NCBI RefSeq assembly: GCF_039969785.1
Contig: NZ_JBDVNC010000039.1
Location: 43,044-107,043 of the forward strand
Source of the DNA: Shimia sp039969785
GTDB taxonomy: Bacteria > Pseudomonadota > Alphaproteobacteria > Rhodobacterales > Rhodobacteraceae
DNA length: 64,000 nt
Reading direction: 5' to 3'
How positions within the stretch are numbered: the first letter of the stretch is position 1; every line of letters starts with the position of its first letter. Positions 41,827 to 50,474 of this stretch are shown here, piece after piece. The position numbers were made by a program, and so were the translations under genes. Below the pieces are notes generated by a model, which had not been told where the DNA came from, made no database searches, and worked only from the letters and a program-made list of their open reading frames with translations.

Positions 41827-42843
41827 TTAAAACGCGTCTTCAAATTTCTTAGCCAGATCTTCGATGTTGTCCGGTGGCCAATCTTCGACGTCCATTCCAA
41901 GATGCAGACCCATGCCCGAAAGCACTTCTTTGATCTCGTTCAAGGACTTGCGGCCAAAGTTCGGCGTGCGCAGCATCTCGGCTTCGGTTTTCTGGATCAG
42001 ATCACCGATGTAAACGATGTTGTCGTTCTTGAGACAGTTCGCAGAGCGGACCGAAAGTTCCAGCTCGTCTACCTTCTTGAGCAACAGCGGGTTGAATTCC
42101 AGCCCGTCGTCTTCTTCCTGACGCCCGGCGGCTTCTGGCTCGTCAAAGTTCACAAAGATCGACAGCTGATCCTGCAGAATGCGTGCAGCAAAGGCCACAG
42201 CGTCTTCTGGTGTGATCGAACCATCGGTGTCGATTTTCATGGTCAGCTTGTCATAGTCCAGAACCTGACCTTCACGGGTCGGCTGAACATCGTAAGACAC
42301 GCGTTTAACCGGCGAATAGATCGCATCAATCGGAATAAGACCAATTGGTGCATCTTCCGGCTTGTTCTTTTCAGCCGAAACATAACCTTTGCCAGTGTTG
42401 ACCGTCAGTTCCATGTACAGGTCTGCACCATCATCAAGGTGGCAGATGACATGGTCCTTGTTCAGAACTTCGATGCCAGCGCTATCGCTGATATCACCTG
42501 CGGTAACTTCACCCGGGCCCTTTGCATTGATTGAGAGACGCTTCGGGCCCTCAACTTCCATACGCAAAGAAACACCCTTAAGGTTCAGGATGACGTCGGT
42601 GACGTCTTCACGTACACCAGCAACCGAAGAGAATTCGTGCAAAACGTTGTCGATTTGAACGCTGGTGATTGCCGCGCCTTGCAGGCTCGACATCAGAACA
42701 CGGCGCAGCGCGTTCCCCAGAGTCAGGCCAAAGCCCCGCTCAAGTGGTTCAGCCACAGCCGTGGCTTGACGGGCGGGATCATTGCCCGGTTTGACTTCAA
42801 GCTGTGTCGGCTTGATCAGTTCAGCCCAATTTTTATGGATCAT
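41827..42843 (-). CDS. rpoA: RNA polymerase alpha subunit
   Basis: This is 338 residues from the ATG at 42843 (GGAGG six bases upstream). The N-terminal dimerisation domain has FGLTLGNALRRVLMSSL near 41-57 and the C-terminal domain has LELSVRSANCLKNDNI and GRKSLNEIKEVL, the DNA- and activator-binding helices. It assembles first with beta and beta-prime. It lies 114 bases after rpsK, across a stem-loop. Confidence 0.97.
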   Translation of the reverse strand: MIHKNWAELIKPTQLEVKPGNDPARQATAVAEPLERGFGLTLGNALRRVLMSSLQGAAITSVQIDNVLHEFSSVAGVREDVTDVILNLKGVSLRMEVEGPKRLSINAKGPGEVTAGDISDSAGIEVLNKDHVICHLDDGADLYMELTVNTGKGYVSAEKNKPEDAPIGLIPIDAIYSPVKRVSYDVQPTREGQVLDYDKLTMKIDTDGSITPEDAVAFAARILQDQLSIFVNFDEPEAAGRQEEDDGLEFNPLLLKKVDELELSVRSANCLKNDNIVYIGDLIQKTEAEMLRTPNFGRKSLNEIKEVLSGMGLHLGMDVEDWPPDNIEDLAKKFEDAF

Positions 42844-42912
42844 GCGTCCCTCCATTCCTGTCCGTCTCCCATGTCCAGAAGAGCCGGACTCCCGAGGTTT
42901 CTAAACGACAAA

Positions 42913-42941
42913 CTGGGGCCGTGAAAAATTCGCGGCCCCAG
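42913..42941 (-). terminator. Stem-loop between rpsK and rpoA
   Basis: An eleven-base stem CTGGGGCCGTG with CGCGGCCCCAG and a seven-base AT loop lies 17 bases after rpsK. Only three T follow, so it probably lowers, rather than stops, transcription into rpoA. Confidence 0.65.
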
Positions 42942-42957
42942 AAAGAAAAATCTGTGA

Positions 42958-43347
42958 TTAAACGCGGCGGCGCTTTGGTGGGCGGCAGCCGTTATGCGCA
43001 ATTGGTGTCACGTCACGGATCGATGTGATGTTAAAGCCAATAGCGGCAAGGGCGCGCAGAGCCGATTCACGGCCCGAACCGGGTCCCTGAACTTCGACTT
43101 CCAGCGTCTTTACACCGTGATCCTGAGCTTTTTTGCCTGCATCTTCTGCGGCCATCTGAGCAGCATAAGGTGTCGATTTACGCGACCCTTTAAAACCCAT
43201 GGTGCCTGCCGAAGACCATGCAATTGCATTGCCCTGAACGTCGGAAATCAGAATTTTCGTGTTGTTGAACGAAGAATTCACGTGTGCAACGCCAGAAGCG
43301 ATATTCTTGCGTTCTTTTTTCTTAGTACGAGTCTTTTCGCGTGCCAT
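42958..43347 (-). CDS. rpsK: 30S ribosomal protein uS11
   Basis: This 129-residue protein contains GVAHVNSSFNNTKILISDVQGN near 19-40 and ends with PIAHNGCRPPKRRRV, the conserved uS11 C terminus on the small-subunit platform. It is 16 bases after rpsM in the normal alpha-operon order. Confidence 0.97.
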   Translation of the reverse strand: MAREKTRTKKKERKNIASGVAHVNSSFNNTKILISDVQGNAIAWSSAGTMGFKGSRKSTPYAAQMAAEDAGKKAQDHGVKTLEVEVQGPGSGRESALRALAAIGFNITSIRDVTPIAHNGCRPPKRRRV

Positions 43348-43363
43348 TGATCAAACCCTCCCC

Positions 43364-43732
43364 TTACTTCTTCTTACCAGCAATAGCCCGTGCAGGACCT
43401 TTGCGAGTGCGAGCGTTGGTGTGGGTGCGCTGACCACGCACAGGCAGGTTACGACGGTGGCGCAGACCGCGGTAGCAACCCAGATCCATCAAACGTTTGA
43501 TGTTCATCTGAACTTCACGACGCAGATCACCTTCAACGGTGTATGTTGCGTCGATGTGCTCGCGGATCGCAAGAACTTCGGCATCGCTCAGTTCGTTTAC
43601 ACGACGAGCTTCATCGATTTTCACGGATGCGCAGATTTCTTTGGCCGAAGTCGGGCCAATACCAGTGATATAAGTGAGGGCGATCGGGACCCGTTTGTGG
43701 GTCGGGATGTTTACGCCGGCAATACGTGCCAC
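43364..43732 (-). CDS. rpsM: 30S ribosomal protein uS13
   Basis: This 122-residue protein starts MARIAGVNIPTHKRVPIALTYI and has GCYRGLRHRRNLPVRGQRTHTNARTRKG near 86-113, both diagnostic of uS13 in the small-subunit head. In the usual order adk would lie directly upstream, but here an unrelated gene on the opposite strand separates them, so rpsM must have its own promoter or rely on read-through. Confidence 0.97.
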   Translation of the reverse strand: MARIAGVNIPTHKRVPIALTYITGIGPTSAKEICASVKIDEARRVNELSDAEVLAIREHIDATYTVEGDLRREVQMNIKRLMDLGCYRGLRHRRNLPVRGQRTHTNARTRKGPARAIAGKKK

Positions 43733-44141
43733 GTGCTACTTTCCTTTTCGTTGCGATTCCGTAGCTCCGGAACCTTTTTTCACAACACTCGACCAAGGCT
43801 TTCGCACTTAAATGTCCAGTATTTCTGAGGTGTTCTGTGTACAGACGAATCTATCCACAAATTCGATTCCCTTTAGGGATGGGGGTCGATATGGGGTTTT
43901 TTAACACGCGTCAAGAGGGCAGGTTCGCGAAACTCAATCTATCGGCACAACAATCGATAAAATCGTGATTCATGCCATTTTACTGGCACGCGACATGCGC
44001 ACTCTTGCACTTGGCGTATTTCGACGGCAACATCACCCCAATTAGACGATGTCGCCTCTGAAAATGCGACTTTCGAGATATTTTTGGTACGATTTTCCCG
44101 CGCCGCCGTATTGCAGCGTAACCCTATTGGAATTGATTGCG
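43733..44141. other. Divergent region between rpsM and the membrane orphan
   Basis: About 400 bases without a supported gene. The part near rpsM has a five-base hairpin TTCCG/CGGAA (43756-43771) and must carry the rpsM promoter; the right part must drive the orphan gene. No clear hexamer pairs or RNA gene were recognised. The open frame upstream of 44142 is not protein-like. Confidence 0.5.
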
Positions 44142-45431
44142 ATGGACGACTTTCTGTCGAAAAAGAAGCTCATTCAGGTGGCCGAACAGGTCCAGGCAGG
44201 CAATCGGATCGAAGCGCGGTTTGCCAAGCCATTCCTCGCGCACCAATTTCCCGAAACGTCTCCGGTCGGCAAAGCTATGCTTCGGCTCGCAGGATGGATA
44301 TCCCTGTTCTTTGCTTCTGTCTTGGTGATCTTTCCGGAAGTCGGCGAATGGCTGATCGCTGTTTTGCCGGAAGTCTTTTTGCTGCCCGAACGTCTTGCCA
44401 AAGCGCTCGACTATGTTTGGGGTCTGCTTGGCAAGCAGGTCAAGAAACAGCATCTAATGTATCACCTGCCCAATATCATCATCTATTCCTTCGGTGTTGT
44501 TGGGCTGCGTCAGCTTTGGCGCAAGCTGAACAAAAACAACTGGAAGGATCTGATTGAAGACTCACAGAAAAAACTGCGGTCTCAAATCGAAAACGGAACT
44601 GCCCGCTTTTCGTTTCAACCCGGGTTCTCTTTGCTGTTCGTCGGCGATGGCGATCAGGTGGCAAAAAGTCTGGTGACAGACGATCCTACAATTGGCCCCT
44701 CTCTGTCTTCTCAGCGCCCCGGGTACAGTCCTCTTTGGGGAAAATACGTGAGCGCGGATGGTGACGCTGGTATGGAGCGCGTACTTGACCAAATAAACTG
44801 CGAAGACGCCGGTGAATATGTTCTGTTCCCGGTCGTCGACGATCAGCTTTTCCTGCCGGGACAACAAGAATATGATATTCCACCACATCGGGTCGAGATA
44901 GCCGTTCGGCGCATTCGTTCGTTTGAACAGGAACAGGGCTGGACTCCGAAGCGGATCGTCATCGTGGGGGACAAGGTTCAGACCAGCCGCTTTGTTACGA
45001 CAAGCCAAGGTGGCGAGAGCTTCGAGCAAAGTGACGACGTGAGCCTGCAAACTCTCGGACAAGATTATGAAAACGTTATTGTCGCGGATCCCACGGACAT
45101 CACCATTCAGCGTATCATCGACATTGCTGACGGGCGGAAAATCCTGTTTCGCGCATCCCAGAAAGGGGCCGAGAAATACAGTAGCCGTTTCTTTGAACGT
45201 CTGGCCATGCTCGGATACGAACAAACACAAGACGCAACACTCACTGTTGGCTATGACATCACCGATCTGGAAACGGAACATCAGATCGTATCAAGAACAA
45301 GTGATCTATACCTACCTGTCATCTTGTCACGCGATGTGTTCGACCTTCTTTCCAAGCGCTACCTCAAAGACAGAAACTATATTTTTGTGCCACGTCTGGT
45401 CAAAGAAACCCTGCAGGAACTGGTCAAATAA
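44142..45431 (+). CDS. Unrecognised membrane protein with a cytoplasmic Rossmann-like region
   Basis: I do not recognise this gene. From the ATG at 44142 (MDDFLSKKKLIQVAEQ) it has 429 residues. Hydrophobic helices lie at about 50-70 and 115-135 with an amphipathic stretch between. After a charged linker, FSLLFVGDGDQVAKSLV near 167 has a GxGxxA-like turn, and IVIVGDKVQTSRFV and ENVIVADPTDI follow as further beta-alpha units. This recalls nucleotide-binding domains attached to channels, but the resemblance is weak. It sits on the plus strand, opposite to the ribosomal genes around it, and has its own terminator. The ribosome site is weak. Confidence 0.6.
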   Translation: MDDFLSKKKLIQVAEQVQAGNRIEARFAKPFLAHQFPETSPVGKAMLRLAGWISLFFASVLVIFPEVGEWLIAVLPEVFLLPERLAKALDYVWGLLGKQVKKQHLMYHLPNIIIYSFGVVGLRQLWRKLNKNNWKDLIEDSQKKLRSQIENGTARFSFQPGFSLLFVGDGDQVAKSLVTDDPTIGPSLSSQRPGYSPLWGKYVSADGDAGMERVLDQINCEDAGEYVLFPVVDDQLFLPGQQEYDIPPHRVEIAVRRIRSFEQEQGWTPKRIVIVGDKVQTSRFVTTSQGGESFEQSDDVSLQTLGQDYENVIVADPTDITIQRIIDIADGRKILFRASQKGAEKYSSRFFERLAMLGYEQTQDATLTVGYDITDLETEHQIVSRTSDLYLPVILSRDVFDLLSKRYLKDRNYIFVPRLVKETLQELVK

Positions 45432-45433
45432 AA

Positions 45434-45455
45434 AAAGCGCCCCTCGGGGCGCTTT
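45434..45455. terminator. Bidirectional terminator between orphan gene and adk
   Basis: A near-perfect stem AAAGCGCCCC with GGGGCGCTTT, very tight loop, A-run before and T-run after. It lies two bases after the orphan stop and 35 bases after the adk stop, so it can serve both convergent genes. Confidence 0.85.
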
Positions 45456-45489
45456 CTCGGAATGGCTTGTGTCTTGCTAAGATGGCGCT

Positions 45490-46134
45490 TTAGCCTGCCA
45501 GCACGGCGTCAATCTCGGCCTTCACTTCGTCAATCTCACCCAGACCATTTACCGACTTCAGATCACCCTTGGCATAGTAATATCCCAACAACGGCGATGT
45601 TTTCTTGTAATACTCCATCAAGCGTTGCTTGAGGCTGTCTTCGTTGTCGTCCGCGCGGCGTTTCACGTCTGTCCCACCGCAATTGGTGCACTTACCGTCA
45701 GCAGGCCAGGGTTTGGTCTGGTCATTGTAAACTTCGCCACATGAACCACAGGTCGACCGAGCCGTAATCCGCGCAACCAGCGCATTGTCATCGACTTGCA
45801 TCTCGACAACGGCATCAAGGGTTTCGGACTTTTCCGCCAAGAGCTCACCCAAGGCGTCGGCCTGAGCCAACGTGCGTGGGAACCCGTCAAAGATAAAGCC
45901 GCCAGCCTTGTCGCCTTCCAGCTTTTCCCGGATCAACCCGATAACGATCTCGTCTGTTACCAGATCACCGCGTGCCATCACGTCTGCTACGACCTTACCC
46001 ATTTCGGTGCCGCTATCTTTGGCTTCGCGCAACATGTCGCCAGTGGACAGCTGAATCATATTGCGGTTTTCAACCAGAAAGCGTGCCTGAGTGCCTTTAC
46101 CGGCGCCGGGTGGGCCTAGCAGAATGATGTTCAT
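45490..46134 (-). CDS. adk: Adenylate kinase
   Basis: This 214-residue enzyme interconverts ATP, ADP and AMP. The P-loop GPPGAGKGT is at 7-15, GFIFDGFPRTLAQ near 79 and the LID has CGSC and CTNC cysteine pairs, a zinc-binding LID type. It overlaps secY by four bases, the usual pairing in the spc operon. Confidence 0.97.
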   Translation of the reverse strand: MNIILLGPPGAGKGTQARFLVENRNMIQLSTGDMLREAKDSGTEMGKVVADVMARGDLVTDEIVIGLIREKLEGDKAGGFIFDGFPRTLAQADALGELLAEKSETLDAVVEMQVDDNALVARITARSTCGSCGEVYNDQTKPWPADGKCTNCGGTDVKRRADDNEDSLKQRLMEYYKKTSPLLGYYYAKGDLKSVNGLGEIDEVKAEIDAVLAG

Positions 46135-47492
46135 CGACGAGCAGCTCCCTTTTTGCCGCGCTTTTTGTTTTTGCCGCGCAGCTGTGATTTTTCAATCAGC
46201 CCTTCATATTGGTGGGCAAGTAGATGGCTCTGAGCTTGCTGAATAGTATCCATGGTCACAGACACCACAATCAGAACCGACGTTCCGCCAAAGTAGAAGG
46301 GGATCGCGAACTGACCACGCAAAATCTCAGGAAGGAGACAAACTGCCGCAAGGTATGCAGCACCAAGCGCCAAAATGCGGTTCACGACGTATTCCAGATA
46401 CTCCGCCGTGCGCTTGCCCGGACGAATGCCAGGAACAAACCCGTTTTGGTTTTTGAGATTGTCGGCCACTTCATCCGGTTTGAAGCTGACGTTGAATGTA
46501 TAGAAATACGCAAAGAACACGATCATTGCGACAAAGAACAACAGATACAGCGGCTGGCCGGGGCCAAAGTAAGCCAAGAGTGTCGACATGATCGGACCCG
46601 TTTGCGAGCCTGAAAACGTCGAAATCGTGGTCGGCAACAGCAAGAGAGAGCTGGCAAAGATAGCTGGGATCACGCCCGCTGGGTTGACCTTAACCGGAAG
46701 GTGGCTTGATCCACCGTCATAGACTTTCATGCCAACTTGACGGCGCGGATACTGGATATGGATTTTGCGCAAGGCGCGTTCCATGAACACCACGAAAGCG
46801 ATCACCGCAACGACCATCACAATCACACCGATAATCACGGCAGGGCTGATCGCTCCGGACCGGCCGGAAGCCAGAAACTGTGCCAGAGCGGCAGGCAGTT
46901 CAGCAACAATGCCAACAAAGATAATCAGCGAAATACCGTTACCAATGCCGCGTGCTGTGATCTGTTCACCCAACCACATCAGGAACATCGTACCGCCAAC
47001 CAGCGTGATAAGGCAGGAGAATCGGAAGAACAGGCCCGGGTCAGTGACCAACTCGCCAGCTTCGAGGCTGACAGCCAGACCGTAAGCCTGCAAAGTCGCC
47101 AGCGCCACCGTGCCATAGCGGGTGTACTGGTTCATCTTTTTGCGGCCCTGCTCGCCCTCTTTCTTCATCTGTTCAAGCGCAGGCACCATCGAGCCCAGCA
47201 ACTGAACAATAATCGAGGCCGAGATGTAGGGCATGATGCCTAGGGCGAAGATCCCCATGCGACCCAGCGCGCCACCGGTGAACATCGACAAGATGCCCCC
47301 GAGACCCGCCGCAGCGCCTTCCATAAACTCACGCAACGCAACTCCGTCGATGCCCGGCACGGGAATCCATGTTCCCAAGCGGTAAACAATCAACAATCCA
47401 AGTGTGAACAGGATTCGGTTACGAAGGTCGGTGGCTTTTCCAAGCGCGGCCCAGCTCGTGTTGGCCGCCATTTGTTCAGCTGCAGATACCAT
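46131..47492 (-). CDS. secY: Protein translocase channel subunit SecY
   Basis: This 453-residue inner membrane protein has ten hydrophobic helices; IMPYISASIIVQLL near 85-98, NQYTRYGT near 121 and KPDEVADNLKNQNGFVPGIRPGKRT near 316-340 are universal SecY features. It forms the channel with SecE and SecG. It lies 107 bases after rplO. Confidence 0.97.
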   Translation of the reverse strand: MVSAAEQMAANTSWAALGKATDLRNRILFTLGLLIVYRLGTWIPVPGIDGVALREFMEGAAAGLGGILSMFTGGALGRMGIFALGIMPYISASIIVQLLGSMVPALEQMKKEGEQGRKKMNQYTRYGTVALATLQAYGLAVSLEAGELVTDPGLFFRFSCLITLVGGTMFLMWLGEQITARGIGNGISLIIFVGIVAELPAALAQFLASGRSGAISPAVIIGVIVMVVAVIAFVVFMERALRKIHIQYPRRQVGMKVYDGGSSHLPVKVNPAGVIPAIFASSLLLLPTTISTFSGSQTGPIMSTLLAYFGPGQPLYLLFFVAMIVFFAYFYTFNVSFKPDEVADNLKNQNGFVPGIRPGKRTAEYLEYVVNRILALGAAYLAAVCLLPEILRGQFAIPFYFGGTSVLIVVSVTMDTIQQAQSHLLAHQYEGLIEKSQLRGKNKKRGKKGAARR

Positions 47493-47599
47493 GCGGATCT
47501 CTCTTAGAATGACAACGCCGCCACAACCGTCTTCCGGTCTGGCGGCGTTTGGAAAACTTGGAAGGTTATGTAAGCGGATGCGACCCCGCTCACAACCTC

Positions 47600-48073
47600 T
47601 TATTCAGCCGCTGGCGCTGATTTGATCGTCAACGTACCGCCGGCCTTCTCAACAGCTTCCACTGCCGACTTGGACGCGCCGGTGACTTCGATCGCCAATT
47701 TGGCCGTAACGTCACCCTTGGCCAGAACCCGAACGCCATCCAGAACGCGACGCACGAGACCCGCTGCGACCAGCGATTCTTCTGTGATCGGGTCGTTAGC
47801 GTTGACCTTGCCCTCATCCACGAATTTCTGGATCAGACCCAAGTTTACAACGGCGAATTTCTTGCGGTTCGGTTTGTTAAACCCACGCTTGGGCAAACGT
47901 TGGTACAATGGCATTTGACCGCCTTCGTAACCGTTGATCGCCACACCCGAACGGGATTTTTGACCTTTGATACCACGGCCACCCATTTTACCTTTGCCGG
48001 AACCTGGTCCACGGCCAACGCGCATGCGTTTTTTGGTTGCGCCTGGATTGTCGCGCAGTTCATTCAATCTCAT
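47600..48073 (-). CDS. rplO: 50S ribosomal protein uL15
   Basis: This 157-residue protein starts MRLNELRDNPGATKKRMRVGRGPGSGKG, followed by GRGIKGQKSRSG and GFEGGQMPL-like GYEGGQMPLYQRLPKRGF, all standard for uL15. In the usual order rpmD lies directly upstream; here two DUF1127 genes lie between, and a terminator stands upstream of rplO. Confidence 0.97.
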   Translation of the reverse strand: MRLNELRDNPGATKKRMRVGRGPGSGKGKMGGRGIKGQKSRSGVAINGYEGGQMPLYQRLPKRGFNKPNRKKFAVVNLGLIQKFVDEGKVNANDPITEESLVAAGLVRRVLDGVRVLAKGDVTAKLAIEVTGASKSAVEAVEKAGGTLTIKSAPAAE

Positions 48074-48249
48074 TTCGCTTCTCCTTTTGCCGGAACTGAC
48101 CCCTGAAGCGTAAGCGGGTCAAACACGGCGTTTCTTACTTTTTGATTCTGTGGCACATCGTGACCACTGGAGGCGTATATGACCTGACAGATTAGGAATC
48201 AAGAGGCAGGTTTGATGCGCAAATCAGGGAAGGTGACACGCGAATCAAA

Positions 48250-48278
48250 AAGCGCCCCGGCAATTTGCAGGAGCGCTT
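48250..48278 (-). terminator. Terminator after the first DUF1127 gene
   Basis: A stem AAGCGCCCC with GGAGCGCTT and eleven-base loop, followed on the minus strand by five T, 23 bases after the DUF1127 stop. It isolates this gene from rplO, which therefore needs its own promoter in the following 170 bases. Confidence 0.75.
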
Positions 48279-48301
48279 GAAAATCGAATTGTCAGATAGC
48301 T

Positions 48302-48517
48302 TTACAGGCCGTAGACCTGCTCGCGTGCGATGCCTTTGATATCGTACCGGGCGATACCGATGTCGCTCAACTCATTGTCGGTCAGGCCATTCAGCTCGGC
48401 ATAGGTTCGATTGAATTTTTGGCGAAGTTCCCGCGCCTTCGTGATTTCTTCCCAAGCGCGAACTGCGCGCCCAGAAAACGGAAACTCAAAATGAACTACT
48501 GTGTTTGCGTGTGCCAT
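48302..48517 (-). CDS. DUF1127 family small basic protein (copy 1)
   Basis: This is 71 residues from the ATG at 48517 (GGAG seven bases upstream; the longer frame is not supported). The C-terminal FNRTYAELNGLTDNELSDIGIARYDI is the DUF1127 (YjiS-like) motif, a short Arg/Leu domain linked to RNA binding in alphaproteobacteria. The N-terminal 30 residues are unlike those of copy 2. It has its own ribosome site and terminator. Confidence 0.85.
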   Translation of the reverse strand: MAHANTVVHFEFPFSGRAVRAWEEITKARELRQKFNRTYAELNGLTDNELSDIGIARYDIKGIAREQVYGL

Positions 48518-48682
48518 GATGCACTCCTTTAGGTGGTGGTCCGAACCGATCTTCGGTCCGCGATCCTTGTTCCTCCCGCTGACACAAAGAAGATAGCGAG
48601 ACCGGGTAGCGCTAACAACTGACTCATTCTTTGAACCCGCCATGCAGTCAGCGCATAGCTCATTTTGATTGAAACACAAAAA

Positions 48683-48709
48683 AACGCCCCTGACTAAATC
48701 AGAGGCGTT
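48683..48709 (-). terminator. Terminator after the second DUF1127 gene
   Basis: A stem AACGCCCCTGA with TCAGAGGCGTT and a five-base loop, followed on the minus strand by a T-run, 40 bases after the stop. The stem base (AACGCC/GGCGTT) is shared with the hairpin at 49176. Confidence 0.82.
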
Positions 48710-48749
48710 CAAAAAATGTTTCGCTCTTTCGAGCAGCGGGAAACTCAGC

Positions 48750-48959
48750 CTAGCGGATGAATGTCCCGGTACATGCGTCTGCAATGTCACACCGGCGAAG
48801 ACCAATGTCAGCCAATTCGCGGTTGGTCAAACGTGACAGTTCTTTGAATGTACGAGTGTATTCTACCCGTTCTTGCGCGTGAAGGCGCAGGTTTGAAAAC
48901 AGGGTCCGGATGCGATCTGCGAATCCGACGGGTGCGTGAGTTGTTGTTGCGTATGCCAT
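48750..48959 (-). CDS. DUF1127 family small basic protein (copy 2)
   Basis: This 69-residue protein has YTRTFKELSRLTNRELADIGLRRCDIADAC at about 34-63, the DUF1127 domain, here with two cysteines. AGGA lies eight bases before the ATG. It is followed by its own terminator and preceded by a 266-base gap carrying another hairpin, so it is a one-gene unit set into the ribosomal operon. Related small proteins regulate RNA turnover under stress; such a role here is inferred. Confidence 0.85.
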   Translation of the reverse strand: MAYATTTHAPVGFADRIRTLFSNLRLHAQERVEYTRTFKELSRLTNRELADIGLRRCDIADACTGTFIR

Positions 48960-49175
48960 TGTTCATTTCCTTTTGAGCGGTTCGGGGACTAGGTCGACCC
49001 GGAAAAACTAAGTTTGTCATCTCTTGGCGACACGGTTCAGATAGGACCTGATTTGCGTTCCAACAACCAATATTAAGGAAACACCGTTATGCAACTGATG
49101 CATATCTCAGCTAATGGCGGCTAAGCCCGCCCATTTTTGGAGCAGCTTGAGAATACTCTTGCCTGGGCACAAAAA

Positions 49176-49203
49176 AACGCCCCGCAAACAATTGCGAGGC
49201 GTT
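49176..49203 (-). terminator. Terminator after rpmD
   Basis: A stem AACGCCCCGCAA with TTGCGAGGCGTT, four-base loop and a seven-T run on the minus strand, 23 bases after the rpmD stop. It ends the spc-type transcript ahead of the DUF1127 genes. Confidence 0.85.
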
Positions 49204-49225
49204 CAAATCGATTTGGTAAAACGCT

Positions 49226-49414
49226 TTAGCCGCGTTCTTCGATGATCTCAACCAGATGTGAAATCTTGTTGATCATACCGCGAACCGAAGGTGTATCTTC
49301 AAGCTCACGGGTCCGGTTCATCTTGTTCAGACCCAGGCCAATCAAAGTGGCGCGTTGGTCTTGAGGGCGGCGGATCGGGCTGCCCACTTGTTTCACAACG
49401 ATGGTTTTTGCCAT
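49226..49414 (-). CDS. rpmD: 50S ribosomal protein uL30
   Basis: This 62-residue protein, MAKTIVVKQVGSPIRRPQDQ and on with LIGLGLNKMNRTRELEDTPSVRGMI, matches uL30 closely in sequence and length. It lies 13 bases after rpsE. Its stop is followed by a strong terminator, unlike the usual continuous operon. Confidence 0.97.
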   Translation of the reverse strand: MAKTIVVKQVGSPIRRPQDQRATLIGLGLNKMNRTRELEDTPSVRGMINKISHLVEIIEERG

Positions 49415-49427
49415 GACGTGCTACTCC

Positions 49428-49997
49428 TTACGCTTCTGCAGCTTCAGCGGCGGGGGCTTCGTCCCGGCGCAGAATGTCAGCTACTTTTTTGCCACGACGG
49501 GCTGCGACGTGACGTGGGCTGCTTTCTTTCTGCAGTCCGTCAATCGTTGCGCGGATCATGTTGTATGGGTTCTGTGATCCAATCGACTTGGAAACCACAT
49601 CCTTCACACCCAACATTTCAAACACGGCACGCATCGGACCACCGGCGATGATTCCGGTACCTTCTGGTGCAGTCCGCATCACAACTTTACCAGCGCCATG
49701 ACGGCCCTCGATGTCGTGGTGCAGCGTGCGGCCTTCGCGCAATGGTACGCGGATCATCTGACGCTTGGCTTGCTCAGTGGCTTTACGAATGGCCTCAGGG
49801 ACCTCTTTCGCTTTACCTTTACCAAAGCCAACGCGGCCTTTTTGATCGCCGACAACAACAAGCGCGGCAAAGCCAAAACGCTTACCGCCTTTGACAGTTT
49901 TCGACACACGGTTGATCGCTACGAGACGATCGGCGAATTCCGGGGTTTCGTCTTCGCGGTTGCGACCACGTCCCCGACGGTTTTCACGTTCTGCCAT
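49428..49997 (-). CDS. rpsE: 30S ribosomal protein uS5
   Basis: This is 189 residues from the ATG at 49997 (GGAG seven bases before). The RNA-binding domain has VVGDQKGRVGFGKGKAKEVPEAI near 46-68, then GTGIIAGGPMRAVFEMLGVKDV near 115. uS5 takes part in decoding accuracy. It follows rplR after 106 bases. Confidence 0.97.
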   Translation of the reverse strand: MAERENRRGRGRNREDETPEFADRLVAINRVSKTVKGGKRFGFAALVVVGDQKGRVGFGKGKAKEVPEAIRKATEQAKRQMIRVPLREGRTLHHDIEGRHGAGKVVMRTAPEGTGIIAGGPMRAVFEMLGVKDVVSKSIGSQNPYNMIRATIDGLQKESSPRHVAARRGKKVADILRRDEAPAAEAAEA

Positions 49998-50103
49998 TTG
50001 GCACTCCATTCATTTGACGCAAAAGGTGCGTCTCAATATGTCCAATCCTGGTGGGCAGATTGCCCCCGGATCATCGGGGGGACGCGAACGTCCCCCGCAG
50101 ATT

Positions 50104-50463
50104 TTAGATTTTCAAGCCACCTTCACGCGCAGCGTCGGCCAGAGCCTTCACCTTGCCATGAAAGAGAAAGCCGCCGCGGTCGAAGTAAGCTTCGCTTACA
50201 CCGGCCTTGGCCGCACGCTCTGCAATCGCTACGCCAACTTTGGTCGCTGCTTCCACGTTGTTTTTGCCAACAACGCCAAGATCCTTTTCCAAGGATGAAG
50301 CGGACGCCAATGTCACGCCGTTCACATCGTCGATCAGCTGAACGCTGATGTTCTTGTTTGAACGGTGCACGCTCAGGCGCGGGCGCCCTGCATTGACCTT
50401 GCGAAGTTTGTTCCGGACGCGCAGGCGGCGCTTTAGGAACAGTTCCCGTTTGCTGTTTGCCAT
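50104..50463 (-). CDS. rplR: 50S ribosomal protein uL18
   Basis: This 119-residue protein binds 5S rRNA. RPRLSVHRSNKNISVQLIDD near 27-46 and the C-terminal FDRGGFLFHGKVKALADAAREGGL are diagnostic. It is 11 bases after rplF in normal spc order. Confidence 0.97.
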   Translation of the reverse strand: MANSKRELFLKRRLRVRNKLRKVNAGRPRLSVHRSNKNISVQLIDDVNGVTLASASSLEKDLGVVGKNNVEAATKVGVAIAERAAKAGVSEAYFDRGGFLFHGKVKALADAAREGGLKI

Positions 50464-50474
50464 CAGTCTGGTCC

